NCBI GenBank assembly: GCA_964491785.1
Contig: CAZBGS010000008.1
Coordinates: forward strand, 40,201 to 104,200
DNA length: 64,000 nt
Direction: 5' to 3'
Origin: RZZS01 sp964491785
Lineage (GTDB): Bacteria; Pseudomonadota; Alphaproteobacteria; Micavibrionales; Micavibrionaceae
Made by a program: the position numbers and the translations under genes
The notes under the pieces: generated by a model
What the model saw: only the letters and a program-made list of their open reading frames with translations
The model's database searches: none
Told to the model about the DNA's origin: nothing
Part shown: positions 43,084-50,637 of the stretch, piece after piece
Numbering within the stretch: the stretch's first letter is position 1
Layout: the number at the start of each line of letters is the position of its first letter

Positions 43084-44124
43084 ATGGAGTACAGGAAACT
43101 TGGCAGGACTGACGTCAGGGTAAGCGAGATCTGCCTTGGAACAATGACATGGGGATGCCAGAACACAGAGGCTCAAGGCCATGCGCAAATGGACTATGCG
43201 CTGTCGCATGGAGTGAATTTCTTTGATACCGCCGAAATGTACTCCGTCCCGCCTTCAGCGGAAACATACGGCAGAACCGAGGAAATTATCGGGTCGTGGT
43301 TTGCGGAGAGGAAAAGTCGCGACAAAATTATTCTGGCATCGAAGGTCGCAGGGCCAGGCTTGCCCTGGGTCAGGGGCGGGAATTACAAGATAGACAGAAA
43401 AAATATTCTTGCGGCTATCGAAGGTTCGCTCCGGCGACTGCGCACCGATTATATTGATCTTTATCAGCTTCACTGGACGAACAGGCCCGATTATCAGTTC
43501 GACGCGCACTGGGAGACGCCAGGCGTTCTTCACCGGCAGGAACTGGAAGAGAATTTCATCGAGGTTCTGGAGACACTGGAAGAGCTGGTACGCGCCGGGA
43601 AAATCCGGCATGCCGGGCTTTCGAACGAGACGGCCTGGGGGACGATGAAATACCTGCGTCTGGCCGAGGAACGCGGCCTGCCACGAATGGTTTCCATCCA
43701 GAACGAGTACAGTCTGTTGTGCAGGCTGTTCGACTGGGATCTCGCTGAAGTGGCAGGATACGAGGATATCGGTCTGCTGGCGTGGTCTCCGCTGGCGACA
43801 GGAATGATCAGCGGCAAATATCTGAACGGCGAAAGACCAAAGGACTCAAGATGGCATGTCGCCAAGTCCGGCTCTTTCCGGGACACCGCCAATGCGAATG
43901 CCGCAGTACGGGAATATATTGAAATTGCCCGCAAATACTCGCTGGACGTCTGTCAGATGGCGATAGCCTTCGTGCTCGGGCGTCCGTTTGTGACTTCTGC
44001 GATAATCGGCGCGACTTCGATGCCCCAGCTTGAAAGCAATATCGGTGCGGCGGGAATAAAGCTTGACGAGTCAGTTATTGAAGAAATCGAGAAGGTTCGG
44101 CGCCTTTACCCGGTGCCATATTAA
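43084..44124 (+). CDS. NADP-dependent aldo-keto reductase, Tas-like
   Basis: 346 aa from the ATG at 43084 (GGAGG 8 nt upstream; an ATG 15 bp earlier contains that site and is rejected). The TIM-barrel aldo-keto reductase residues are D48 and Y53 (FFDTAEMYSVPP), K near 86 (KIILASKV) and H in YQLHWTN. The GRTEEIIGSWF stretch and the PPSAETYG loop follow the E. coli Tas pattern. It reduces carbonyl compounds with NADPH; physiological substrate unknown. It ends 2 bp before thpR. Confidence 0.88.
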   Translation: MEYRKLGRTDVRVSEICLGTMTWGCQNTEAQGHAQMDYALSHGVNFFDTAEMYSVPPSAETYGRTEEIIGSWFAERKSRDKIILASKVAGPGLPWVRGGNYKIDRKNILAAIEGSLRRLRTDYIDLYQLHWTNRPDYQFDAHWETPGVLHRQELEENFIEVLETLEELVRAGKIRHAGLSNETAWGTMKYLRLAEERGLPRMVSIQNEYSLLCRLFDWDLAEVAGYEDIGLLAWSPLATGMISGKYLNGERPKDSRWHVAKSGSFRDTANANAAVREYIEIARKYSLDVCQMAIAFVLGRPFVTSAIIGATSMPQLESNIGAAGIKLDESVIEEIEKVRRLYPVPY

Positions 44125-44126
44125 AT

Positions 44127-44684
44127 ATGTCAGACGGCAGCATCACACTGTTCACCGCCCTTCCAGTGCCCGAGGAACTGCGGCATCAGTTTACAGGAAT
44201 TGCGGACAGCTCTTTTACAGGACGCTGGACGCATCCGCAGGACTTGCATATCACGCTGCGTTATCTTGGGAAGGTTGAGCCTGGGCGTCTTGAGGAAATC
44301 GTTTCGGCGCTGAAACGGGTCAAATGCAGGGCCTTCGGCATCGAAATCGGCGGGATTTCCATTTTTAAGAATAAAAAACAGAAAATCCTCTATGCAGACG
44401 TCAAAAGCACGAGAAAGCTTAATCACCTGTGCGCGGAGGTTACAGAGGCGCTTTCTCCTTTGGGTTTCGATTTCAGAACCCGCCCCTATCAGCCGCATGT
44501 CACTATCGCCCGACTGGACAAGAATGCTGAAGTGGAAAGTTTTTTTAACAGGCAATTACAAAAATTCCAGCTCTCGTGGGAGGCTTCGGGTTTTGCGCTG
44601 TACCAGTCCTCAGGCGCGGATGCGAAGGAGAGCCGCTATAAGGAACTTGCCGTATTCCGGTTTCCGCTGAGGGATGGGAAATAA
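44127..44684 (+). CDS. thpR: RNA 2',3'-cyclic phosphodiesterase
   Basis: 185 aa 2H-phosphoesterase. The two HxTx motifs are HITL (41-44) and HVTI (about 126-129), the catalytic pair of the LigT/ThpR family, which opens 2',3'-cyclic phosphate ends to 2'-phosphates. Length and FTALPVPEELR N terminus are typical. Separated by 2 bp from the aldo-keto reductase gene, so cotranscribed. Confidence 0.93.
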   Translation: MSDGSITLFTALPVPEELRHQFTGIADSSFTGRWTHPQDLHITLRYLGKVEPGRLEEIVSALKRVKCRAFGIEIGGISIFKNKKQKILYADVKSTRKLNHLCAEVTEALSPLGFDFRTRPYQPHVTIARLDKNAEVESFFNRQLQKFQLSWEASGFALYQSSGADAKESRYKELAVFRFPLRDGK

Positions 44685-44789
44685 TATCTTAACTAACTCA
44701 AGTTATTATTATAACAGAAAGATTTTTGCTTAATCACCGGCAGCTGATATATAATAAGCGTAGTTGGCCTGGAGAAGGTTTTATTATTT

Positions 44790-45164
44790 ATGTTTGATGA
44801 CGAAGACGACGAAGACCAAGAAGCGGCGGTGAAAGCGGTTCCGGATGATTATCCGGTTCTGCCGCATATGCGCGACGGGCGAGAAGTCGATCTGGCGGTC
44901 AACGACAAAGGCCATATCTGGCTTGTCTATGACAAACCATTTGAAGACAAGATCAGCTGGCTGGAATATGACCATGACGCTGCATCGCTGACGCTTGTAC
45001 TTCAGAACGGCAAGTTCAAGGATCTCGGGAAACCTGTTCCGTTATCGATGCGCAAAAGCATGCGCAAGGCGAAGGTGGCGATGATGGCGCAGATGGATAT
45101 GGAGAAGAAAAAGCCGGTAGAGATGTTTCCGGTTACCGTAATTGTAAGAAATACAGTGAATTAG
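44790..45164 (+). CDS. Conserved hypothetical protein
   Basis: 124 aa, no signal peptide. Acidic start (MFDDEDDEDQE), a beta-rich core (IWLVYDKPFEDKISWLEYD, LTLVLQNGKFKDLG) and a Lys/Met-rich end. No family recognised. The start is preceded by GGAGAAGG some 15 nt upstream, with a TATAAT-like box near 44752. It lies 9 bp before the next gene and is probably cotranscribed. Confidence 0.6.
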   Translation: MFDDEDDEDQEAAVKAVPDDYPVLPHMRDGREVDLAVNDKGHIWLVYDKPFEDKISWLEYDHDAASLTLVLQNGKFKDLGKPVPLSMRKSMRKAKVAMMAQMDMEKKKPVEMFPVTVIVRNTVN

Positions 45165-45173
45165 GGGGAAAGA

Positions 45174-45935
45174 ATGAGTTTTAGTCAGATGGTAGCTGTC
45201 ATGATAGATCCTGAGTTGCAGGGCCTTCGCGATGCGGTTTCGGCAAATGAAGATATCAAGAAGGCTGTCGCAGAACATAAAGGCTTTCTGTTGGGAAATG
45301 ACGGTTTCGATGTCAAGGCCAACAGGCATGGCATTATTGCGGCGATAGAAAAAAAGCCGGATGAACTCCTGAACGCTATCAGGACGGAGAATATGGACGG
45401 TTTAAAAAAAGTAATCGAGGAGGCCAAACAATCCTCATCGGCGCCTTCTGTTACGGCAGAGAACGAAGTTGCACCTGTGGCACCGGACAAGACACAGCCG
45501 GCGACCTTACTGGCGGCATCCACTCTTTCTTCCCCTGAGTCCGAAACCCCGGATATCTCAACGGGAGCACAGGCGGCCGAGGTTACATCCCCCGCCATGG
45601 AATCGACAGCGGCCGATGAGGCGCTGGGTAATGGTTTGCTTGGCGGACAAGGGGTTTTTCAGGATCTTGGGAACATTGGAAATTCGCTGATGAGCGGTCT
45701 CGGCGGGTTTATTCAATCTATTATGCAGGTTTTCAGCAAATTGATGGAATCGCTGAGCGGCCTGTTCAAGCTTGACGGCAAAGGCAACCTGTTTGAGGGT
45801 CTGATGAGTTCGCTGGGCCAGAAACCGACTGTGGAGGCAGCAGAACCGGCAGCGCCCGGTATGGAGCCGACAGCAGCACCTTCACTTTCATCCATAAACC
45901 GGATACCCACACCCGGCATGACACTTACAGGTTAA
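45174..45935 (+). CDS. Hypothetical protein with amphipathic central helix
   Basis: 253 aa. A helical N-terminal domain of about 85 residues (MIDPELQGLRDAVSANEDIKK) is followed by an Ala/Pro/Ser/Thr-rich linker (about 85-145), a hydrophobic amphipathic segment (about 155-205, with FIQSIMQVFSKLMESLSGLF) and a Pro/Ala tail. No signal peptide. GGGGGAAAG precedes the ATG. It ends with a strong terminator, so it closes the 44.8-45.9 kb operon. Function unknown; an effector-like or membrane-associating protein is possible, without direct support. Confidence 0.55.
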   Translation: MSFSQMVAVMIDPELQGLRDAVSANEDIKKAVAEHKGFLLGNDGFDVKANRHGIIAAIEKKPDELLNAIRTENMDGLKKVIEEAKQSSSAPSVTAENEVAPVAPDKTQPATLLAASTLSSPESETPDISTGAQAAEVTSPAMESTAADEALGNGLLGGQGVFQDLGNIGNSLMSGLGGFIQSIMQVFSKLMESLSGLFKLDGKGNLFEGLMSSLGQKPTVEAAEPAAPGMEPTAAPSLSSINRIPTPGMTLTG

Positions 45936-45961
45936 CAGGATACAATTTTCAACTCGCAACT

Positions 45962-45992
45962 GGCCGCCGTTCTTTGGCGGCCTTTTTATTTT
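45962..45992 (+). terminator. Terminator after the 253-aa gene
   Basis: Perfect 7-bp stem ggccgcc/ggcggcc (45962-45968, 45976-45982), seven-base loop and a T-rich tail (tttttattttt). Confidence 0.93.
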
Positions 45993-46128
45993 TCACTTGC
46001 ACGCGAGAAAATATTGCCTTTCTGTGAAATAGCACTTGCAATCGCTAATCAATTGTTTAACGGTATACCACATGTGCATGTGTGATATGCTAAATTTGCA
46101 TACCTAAGAGGAGAGGAGAACGAAACCA

Positions 46129-46467
46129 ATGAAAATGGTCGTTGCAATAATCAAGCCCTTCAAGCTGGACGATGTCCGCGAGGCACTGACGGCAATCGGC
46201 ATCGAGGGTCTGACGGTGACAGAGGTCAAGGGATTCGGGCGGCAGAAAGGCCAGACCGAAATCTACCGGGGAGCCGAATATTCCGTCAGCTTCCTGCCGA
46301 AAGTCAAAATCGAGCTGGCGATACCCGCCGAGCTTGAGGATCAGGTGATCGAGGCTATCCAGACTACCGCCAATACCGGCCGGATTGGCGATGGCAAAAT
46401 CTTCGTCTACGAGCTGACCAACGCCGTACGTATCCGTACCGGCGAATCAGGCAAGGACGCGCTCTAG
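46129..46467 (+). CDS. glnK: Nitrogen regulatory protein P-II (GlnK type)
   Basis: 112 aa. The uridylylation site Y51 lies in the T-loop (YRGAEYSVSFLPK), and the C-terminal TGRIGDGKIFV (P-II signature) is present. P-II senses 2-oxoglutarate and ATP/ADP and gates AmtB. GAGGAGAG upstream of the ATG is a strong ribosome-binding site. It lies 62 bp upstream of amtB, the usual glnK-amtB pair, which is why GlnK is preferred over GlnB. Confidence 0.94.
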   Translation: MKMVVAIIKPFKLDDVREALTAIGIEGLTVTEVKGFGRQKGQTEIYRGAEYSVSFLPKVKIELAIPAELEDQVIEAIQTTANTGRIGDGKIFVYELTNAVRIRTGESGKDAL

Positions 46468-46529
46468 GGCAGCTTACTCAAGCCGCCGGGCGTAAACCCG
46501 TTAAACAATTGATATTTGCGAGCAAAACG

Positions 46530-47897
46530 ATGAACAGGTTAACCAAGAATTATCTAACGTTTTTAATATTCGGAATTTCAGTTATAGGCGCCTCGCGTCT
46601 GGCGCTGGCGCAAAGCGTCGGCGTTTCGGAAGAGACCGCCTATATACTCAACACTTTCAGCTTTCTGGTCTGCGGCTTTCTGGTTATGTGGATGGGCGCC
46701 GGCTTTGCGATGCTGGAGGCTGGTCTGGTGCGGGCCAAGAATACGGCGACGATATGTCTCAAGAATGTGGCAATCTACGCTCTGGCCGGAATCATGTATT
46801 ATCTGGTCGGCTACAGTATGATGTATGTTGACGTCGACGGCGGCTTTATCGGCAAGCTGGCGCTGTTCTACAATCCTACCGAGGCGGAAGCCGCGCTGGT
46901 ACAGGCGGAAGAAGCAACCGAGGCGCTTACCACGGCGGTAACCGGGAGCAGCCGTTATGCTTCGATGTCAGACTGGTTTTTCCAGATGGTTTTCGTGGCG
47001 ACAGCCGCATCGATCGTTTCGGGAACGCTGGCAGAACGCATCAAGCTCTGGCCATTTCTGTTATTCTCGGTAATCCTTACCGGCGTTATTTACCCGATTC
47101 AAGGAGCGTGGAGCTGGGGCGGCGGCTGGCTGACGGAAATGGGCTTCAGCGACTTTGCCGGTTCCACGATCGTCCATACAGTGGGCGGATGGGCGGCGCT
47201 TTCCGGAGCGATCATTCTGGGGCCGCGTATCGGCAAATATACTGAGGACGGCAAGATCCAGCCGCTTCCAGGCTCTAACCTGCCGCTGGCGACGCTGGGA
47301 ACTTTCATTCTGTGGTTCGGCTGGTTCGGCTTCAACGGCGGCTCGGTGCTGGCCATGGGGAGCGCGAAGGATGTCACGCTGATGTCGCTGGTGGTGGTGA
47401 ACACCAATCTGGCGGCCGCTGCCGGACTGGTCGCGGCGATGCTCTACGCGAAGTTCGTCTTTGGCAAGCCGGATCTTACCATGGTGCTTAACGGTGCGCT
47501 TGCCGGACTGGTGGCGATTACCGCGGGGCCGGATCTTTCGCATCCGGGCCTTGCCATTGTCGTCGGCGCGATCGGCGGGGTACTGTGCTGCATAGCCGTT
47601 CCGCTGTTCGACAGGGTTCGGATCGACGATGTGGTCGGCGCGCTTTCCGTTCATCTGGTTCCCGGCATCTGGGGCACTCTGGCGGTAGGGATCTTTGGCG
47701 GCGGAAATCTCGGCGTACAGCTGATCGGCGTTCTGGCGGTCGGCGCTTTCGTGGCCGTCCTGAGTTCGGCGGTATGGCTGATGATGAAACACACTATCGG
47801 CATCCGGGTAGACGAGCACGAAGAGCGTTACGGACTCGACAAGGGTGAGGTCGGGCTGGAGGCATACCCGGATTTCGACCCGCGCCCCGCGCATTGA
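46530..47897 (+). CDS. amtB: Ammonium transporter
   Basis: 455 aa from the ATG at 46530; a TTG at 46509 is the longest reading. A cleavable signal peptide (to ALAQ, about 28) and 11 hydrophobic segments. Family motifs: GFLVMWMGAGFAMLEAGLVRAKN, DFAGSTIVHTVGGWAALSGA (pore His), WFGWFGFNGGS and a GALAGLVAITAGP stretch with the second His region. It forms the trimeric NH3/NH4+ channel regulated by GlnK. Followed by a terminator. Confidence 0.95.
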   Translation: MNRLTKNYLTFLIFGISVIGASRLALAQSVGVSEETAYILNTFSFLVCGFLVMWMGAGFAMLEAGLVRAKNTATICLKNVAIYALAGIMYYLVGYSMMYVDVDGGFIGKLALFYNPTEAEAALVQAEEATEALTTAVTGSSRYASMSDWFFQMVFVATAASIVSGTLAERIKLWPFLLFSVILTGVIYPIQGAWSWGGGWLTEMGFSDFAGSTIVHTVGGWAALSGAIILGPRIGKYTEDGKIQPLPGSNLPLATLGTFILWFGWFGFNGGSVLAMGSAKDVTLMSLVVVNTNLAAAAGLVAAMLYAKFVFGKPDLTMVLNGALAGLVAITAGPDLSHPGLAIVVGAIGGVLCCIAVPLFDRVRIDDVVGALSVHLVPGIWGTLAVGIFGGGNLGVQLIGVLAVGAFVAVLSSAVWLMMKHTIGIRVDEHEERYGLDKGEVGLEAYPDFDPRPAH

Positions 47898-47921
47898 ACA
47901 TTTCAGACTTCGTAAGGACAG

Positions 47922-47949
47922 GCCCGGCGATAATCCCGCCGGGCTTTTT
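47922..47949 (+). terminator. Terminator of glnK-amtB
   Basis: Stem gcccggcg/cgccgggc (47922-47929, 47937-47944) and five T, 25 bp after the amtB stop. It lies before the bioB start, ruling out the in-frame ATG at 47894 as the bioB start. Confidence 0.92.
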
Positions 47950-47986
47950 CTTGACCTTGAGCGAATATTGCTGCATTCATTTCGTC

Positions 47987-48961
47987 ATGACAGCGCAAGA
48001 ACACAAACAAACCGGCCTGCGCCACGACTGGAGTCCCGAGGAGGTGCTTGAGCTTCTGGAGCTTCCGCTGTTCGAGCTTGTTTATCAGGCTCAGGGCGCG
48101 CACCGCAGGTATTTCGGCGATAATTCGGTGCAGCTGGCATCGCTACTCTCCATCAAGACAGGGGGTTGCTGCGAGGACTGCAAATACTGTTCGCAGTCGG
48201 GACATCACGCCAGAAAGACCGGGGTCAGGCGCGAGCCGATGCTGGAGGTCGGGGAAGTGCTCGCCAAAGCCAGAACCGCCAGAGAAGCCGGGGCATCCCG
48301 TTTCTGCATGGGGGCGTCGGGCAGAAACCCCAATAACCCCAAGGAATTCGCCAGAGTACTGGAGATGATTCGCGGTGTTCGCGCTCTTGGCATGGAGGCC
48401 TGCGTCACGCTTGGCATGCTGACGCAGGAGCAGGCGGATCAGCTTGCCGGTGCAGGGCTTAACGCCTATAACCACAATCTCGACACATCTCCGGAATTTT
48501 ACGGCGAGATAATCACCACCAGAACCTATCAGGATCGTCTGGACACCCTGGAGATCGTCCGCAAGGCCGGGATCACCATCTGTTCGGGCGGAATCATCGG
48601 CCTGGGCGAAAGCCTTTTTGATCGCGCGAGGCTTTTACAGATACTCGCATGCCTTAACCCGCATCCGGAAAACGTTCCGATCAACGCGCTGGTGCCGATA
48701 GCCGGAACGCCGCTGGAAAACGCCAGCCCCCCGGACACGCTTGAAGTGGTCAGGATGATCGCGGCAGCCCGGATAGTCATGCCTGCATCAAGGGTGCGGC
48801 TGTCGGCAGGGCGGCATAACATGAACCGGGAAGGCCAAATCCTGTGCCTGATGGCAGGGGCGAATTCGATGTTCTTCGGCGAGCGGCTGCTTACCACCGA
48901 CGGCAACGAGGCCGCCGTTGATCTTGCAATGCTGCAGGATCTTGGAATGAAAGCGGCCTGA
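47987..48961 (+). CDS. bioB: Biotin synthase
   Basis: 324 aa radical-SAM enzyme inserting sulfur into dethiobiotin. The CxxxCxxC cluster is C61, C65, C68 (CCEDCKYCSQ). Further BioB features are FCMGASGRNP, NHNLDTSPEFY, GGIIGLGE and RLSAGRHNM with the arginine that contacts the second cluster. Start chosen at MTAQEHKQ because the longer reading would cover the amtB terminator. No bioA, bioD or bioF is adjacent. Confidence 0.95.
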   Translation: MTAQEHKQTGLRHDWSPEEVLELLELPLFELVYQAQGAHRRYFGDNSVQLASLLSIKTGGCCEDCKYCSQSGHHARKTGVRREPMLEVGEVLAKARTAREAGASRFCMGASGRNPNNPKEFARVLEMIRGVRALGMEACVTLGMLTQEQADQLAGAGLNAYNHNLDTSPEFYGEIITTRTYQDRLDTLEIVRKAGITICSGGIIGLGESLFDRARLLQILACLNPHPENVPINALVPIAGTPLENASPPDTLEVVRMIAAARIVMPASRVRLSAGRHNMNREGQILCLMAGANSMFFGERLLTTDGNEAAVDLAMLQDLGMKAA

Positions 48962-49041
48962 AACGAGATTCTTCCTTTTTGGATCAGGATGTGCTTATTA
49001 ATCCCGTTGGCCTATATGATATCAAGCAGAGAGATACAGCA

Positions 49042-49938
49042 ATGATCGAACATAAAGCGGCATCAACCATCAATATCAAAACCGGCCTTGCCGAGATGCT
49101 CAAAAACGGCGTGATTATGGATGTAGTCAACGCCGATCAGGCGAAAATCGCCGAGGATGCCGGAGCGGTAGCGGTAATGGCGCTTGAGCGCGTGCCCGCA
49201 GATATCCGCAAGCAGGGCGGAGTCGCGCGGATGTCCAATCCCGAGCTGATCCAGAAGATAATGGAAAGCGTTTCGATTCCGGTCATGGCCAAATGCCGTA
49301 TCGGCCATTTCGCAGAAGCGCAGGTTCTGGAAGCCATGGGTGTCGATTTCATCGACGAGAGCGAGGTTCTGACTCCGGCCGACGAGGAGTATCACGTCAA
49401 CAAGCACGCCTTCAAGGTGCCTTTCGTTTGCGGCGCGACATGCCTTGACGAGGCCCTGCGCCGTATCGGCGAAGGGGCGGCGCTGATCCGCACCAAGGGC
49501 GAGGCGGGAACCGGAAATATCGTCGAGGCCGTGCGCCACCTGCGGCAGATCAACCAGGACATCAAGAGGGTGCTGCATCTCGAAGACGAGGAACTGATGA
49601 CCGAAGCCAAGCATCTTGGCGCGCCTTTCGAACTGCTGAGGGTAATCAGGGCCGAGGGCCGCCTTCCGGTACCGAATTTCTCGGCGGGGGGAGTGGCTAC
49701 TCCCGCAGATGCGGCGCTTTGCATGCAGCTTGGCGCGGAGAGCGTTTTCGTTGGCTCGGGGATATTCAAGAGCGACAATCCTCCGGCTTACGCCAGGGCG
49801 ATTGTCAAGGCGGTCGCGCATTACAACGACCCGAAAATGGTGCTTGAAGCCTCCAAAGGTCTGGCGGGAGAGCCGATGCGCGGAATCGACATCCACGAAC
49901 TGGAAGCAGAGCAGCGGCTTGCGGGCAGAGGCTGGTAG
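49042..49938 (+). CDS. pdxS: Pyridoxal 5'-phosphate synthase subunit PdxS
   Basis: 298 aa, TIM-barrel synthase of the ribose-5-phosphate-dependent PLP pathway. The catalytic lysine is K84 (VMAKCRIGH), D27 is in IMDVVNADQA, and LIRTKGEAGTGN and the FVGSGIFKS phosphate-binding loop are present. The ATG at 49042 has AGAGAGA upstream; an upstream in-frame ATG at 48979 gives 21 more non-family residues. It starts 80 bp after bioB and is followed 17 bp later by pdxT. Confidence 0.95.
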   Translation: MIEHKAASTINIKTGLAEMLKNGVIMDVVNADQAKIAEDAGAVAVMALERVPADIRKQGGVARMSNPELIQKIMESVSIPVMAKCRIGHFAEAQVLEAMGVDFIDESEVLTPADEEYHVNKHAFKVPFVCGATCLDEALRRIGEGAALIRTKGEAGTGNIVEAVRHLRQINQDIKRVLHLEDEELMTEAKHLGAPFELLRVIRAEGRLPVPNFSAGGVATPADAALCMQLGAESVFVGSGIFKSDNPPAYARAIVKAVAHYNDPKMVLEASKGLAGEPMRGIDIHELEAEQRLAGRGW

Positions 49939-49955
49939 CTGTCAGGAAAAAAGAA

Positions 49956-50606
49956 ATGTCGCTCCATAAATCTGAAAGGAAGCCTGTAATCGGCGTTCTT
50001 GCCCTGCAGGGATGCATAGAGCGTCACCGCCCGCATATCGTCGCTGCGGGGGGTGAGTATCTGCGCGTCCTCCGCAGCGGGGATTTTGAAAAAGCCGACG
50101 CCTTCATCCTGCCCGGCGGAGAAAGCACGACCATGCTAAAACTGATCGAGGCTTTCGGTCTTGAGGAAACCATGAGAAAACAGTTCGCCAAAAAGCCGGT
50201 CTGGGGAATCTGCGCCGGGGCGATCCTGCTGGCGCAGGAAGTTCTTAATCCGGCACAGAAAAGCTTTGGCATTCTGCCATTAACCGTTCGCCGCAATGCC
50301 TATGGCCGCCAGCTTGAGAGCCTCCAGCAGGAAATATGCGGCTACACGGTGTCATATATTCGCGCGCCGGTAATCGAAAAGGTCTCTTCCGGAACAGAGA
50401 TTCTTGCCGAACGGGAAGGCAAGCCTGTCTGGGTGCGCAACGGGCGCAATATGGCCAGTACCTTTCACCCGGAACTGACGCTGAATTATCCTTCGCCGAT
50501 GCACGAGGCTTTCCTCGAAATGGTTTTCAAGCAAATAAAAATGGCAATAAGTTTTCATGAAAATCATTCCTTAATATCTTCCAATAAAAATCTGTTAAAG
50601 TCGTAG
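49956..50606 (+). CDS. pdxT: Pyridoxal 5'-phosphate synthase glutaminase PdxT
   Basis: 216 aa. Class I glutamine amidotransferase: nucleophile C86 (GICAGAI), H171 and E173 (TFHPEL). GVLALQGCIERH and PGGESTTM are the PdxT-specific segments. It supplies ammonia to PdxS. The C-terminal 20 residues are extra and hydrophilic compared with the roughly 190-aa usual length. Confidence 0.94.
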   Translation: MSLHKSERKPVIGVLALQGCIERHRPHIVAAGGEYLRVLRSGDFEKADAFILPGGESTTMLKLIEAFGLEETMRKQFAKKPVWGICAGAILLAQEVLNPAQKSFGILPLTVRRNAYGRQLESLQQEICGYTVSYIRAPVIEKVSSGTEILAEREGKPVWVRNGRNMASTFHPELTLNYPSPMHEAFLEMVFKQIKMAISFHENHSLISSNKNLLKS

Positions 50607-50637
50607 CGACAGTAAAAACTTCAATATCTTTTAAAAA

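Noticed and set aside
46020..46128. Sigma-54 promoter for glnK
   Set aside because: No TGGCAC-N5-TTGCA pattern with correct spacing could be found; ttgcac near 45997 lacks a matching partner.
47061..47894. 277-aa open frame on the minus strand
   Set aside because: Antisense to amtB, whose motifs and reading frame are unambiguous.
47894..47986. Upstream start for bioB
   Set aside because: The segment contains the amtB terminator hairpin, and BioB homologues begin near 47987.
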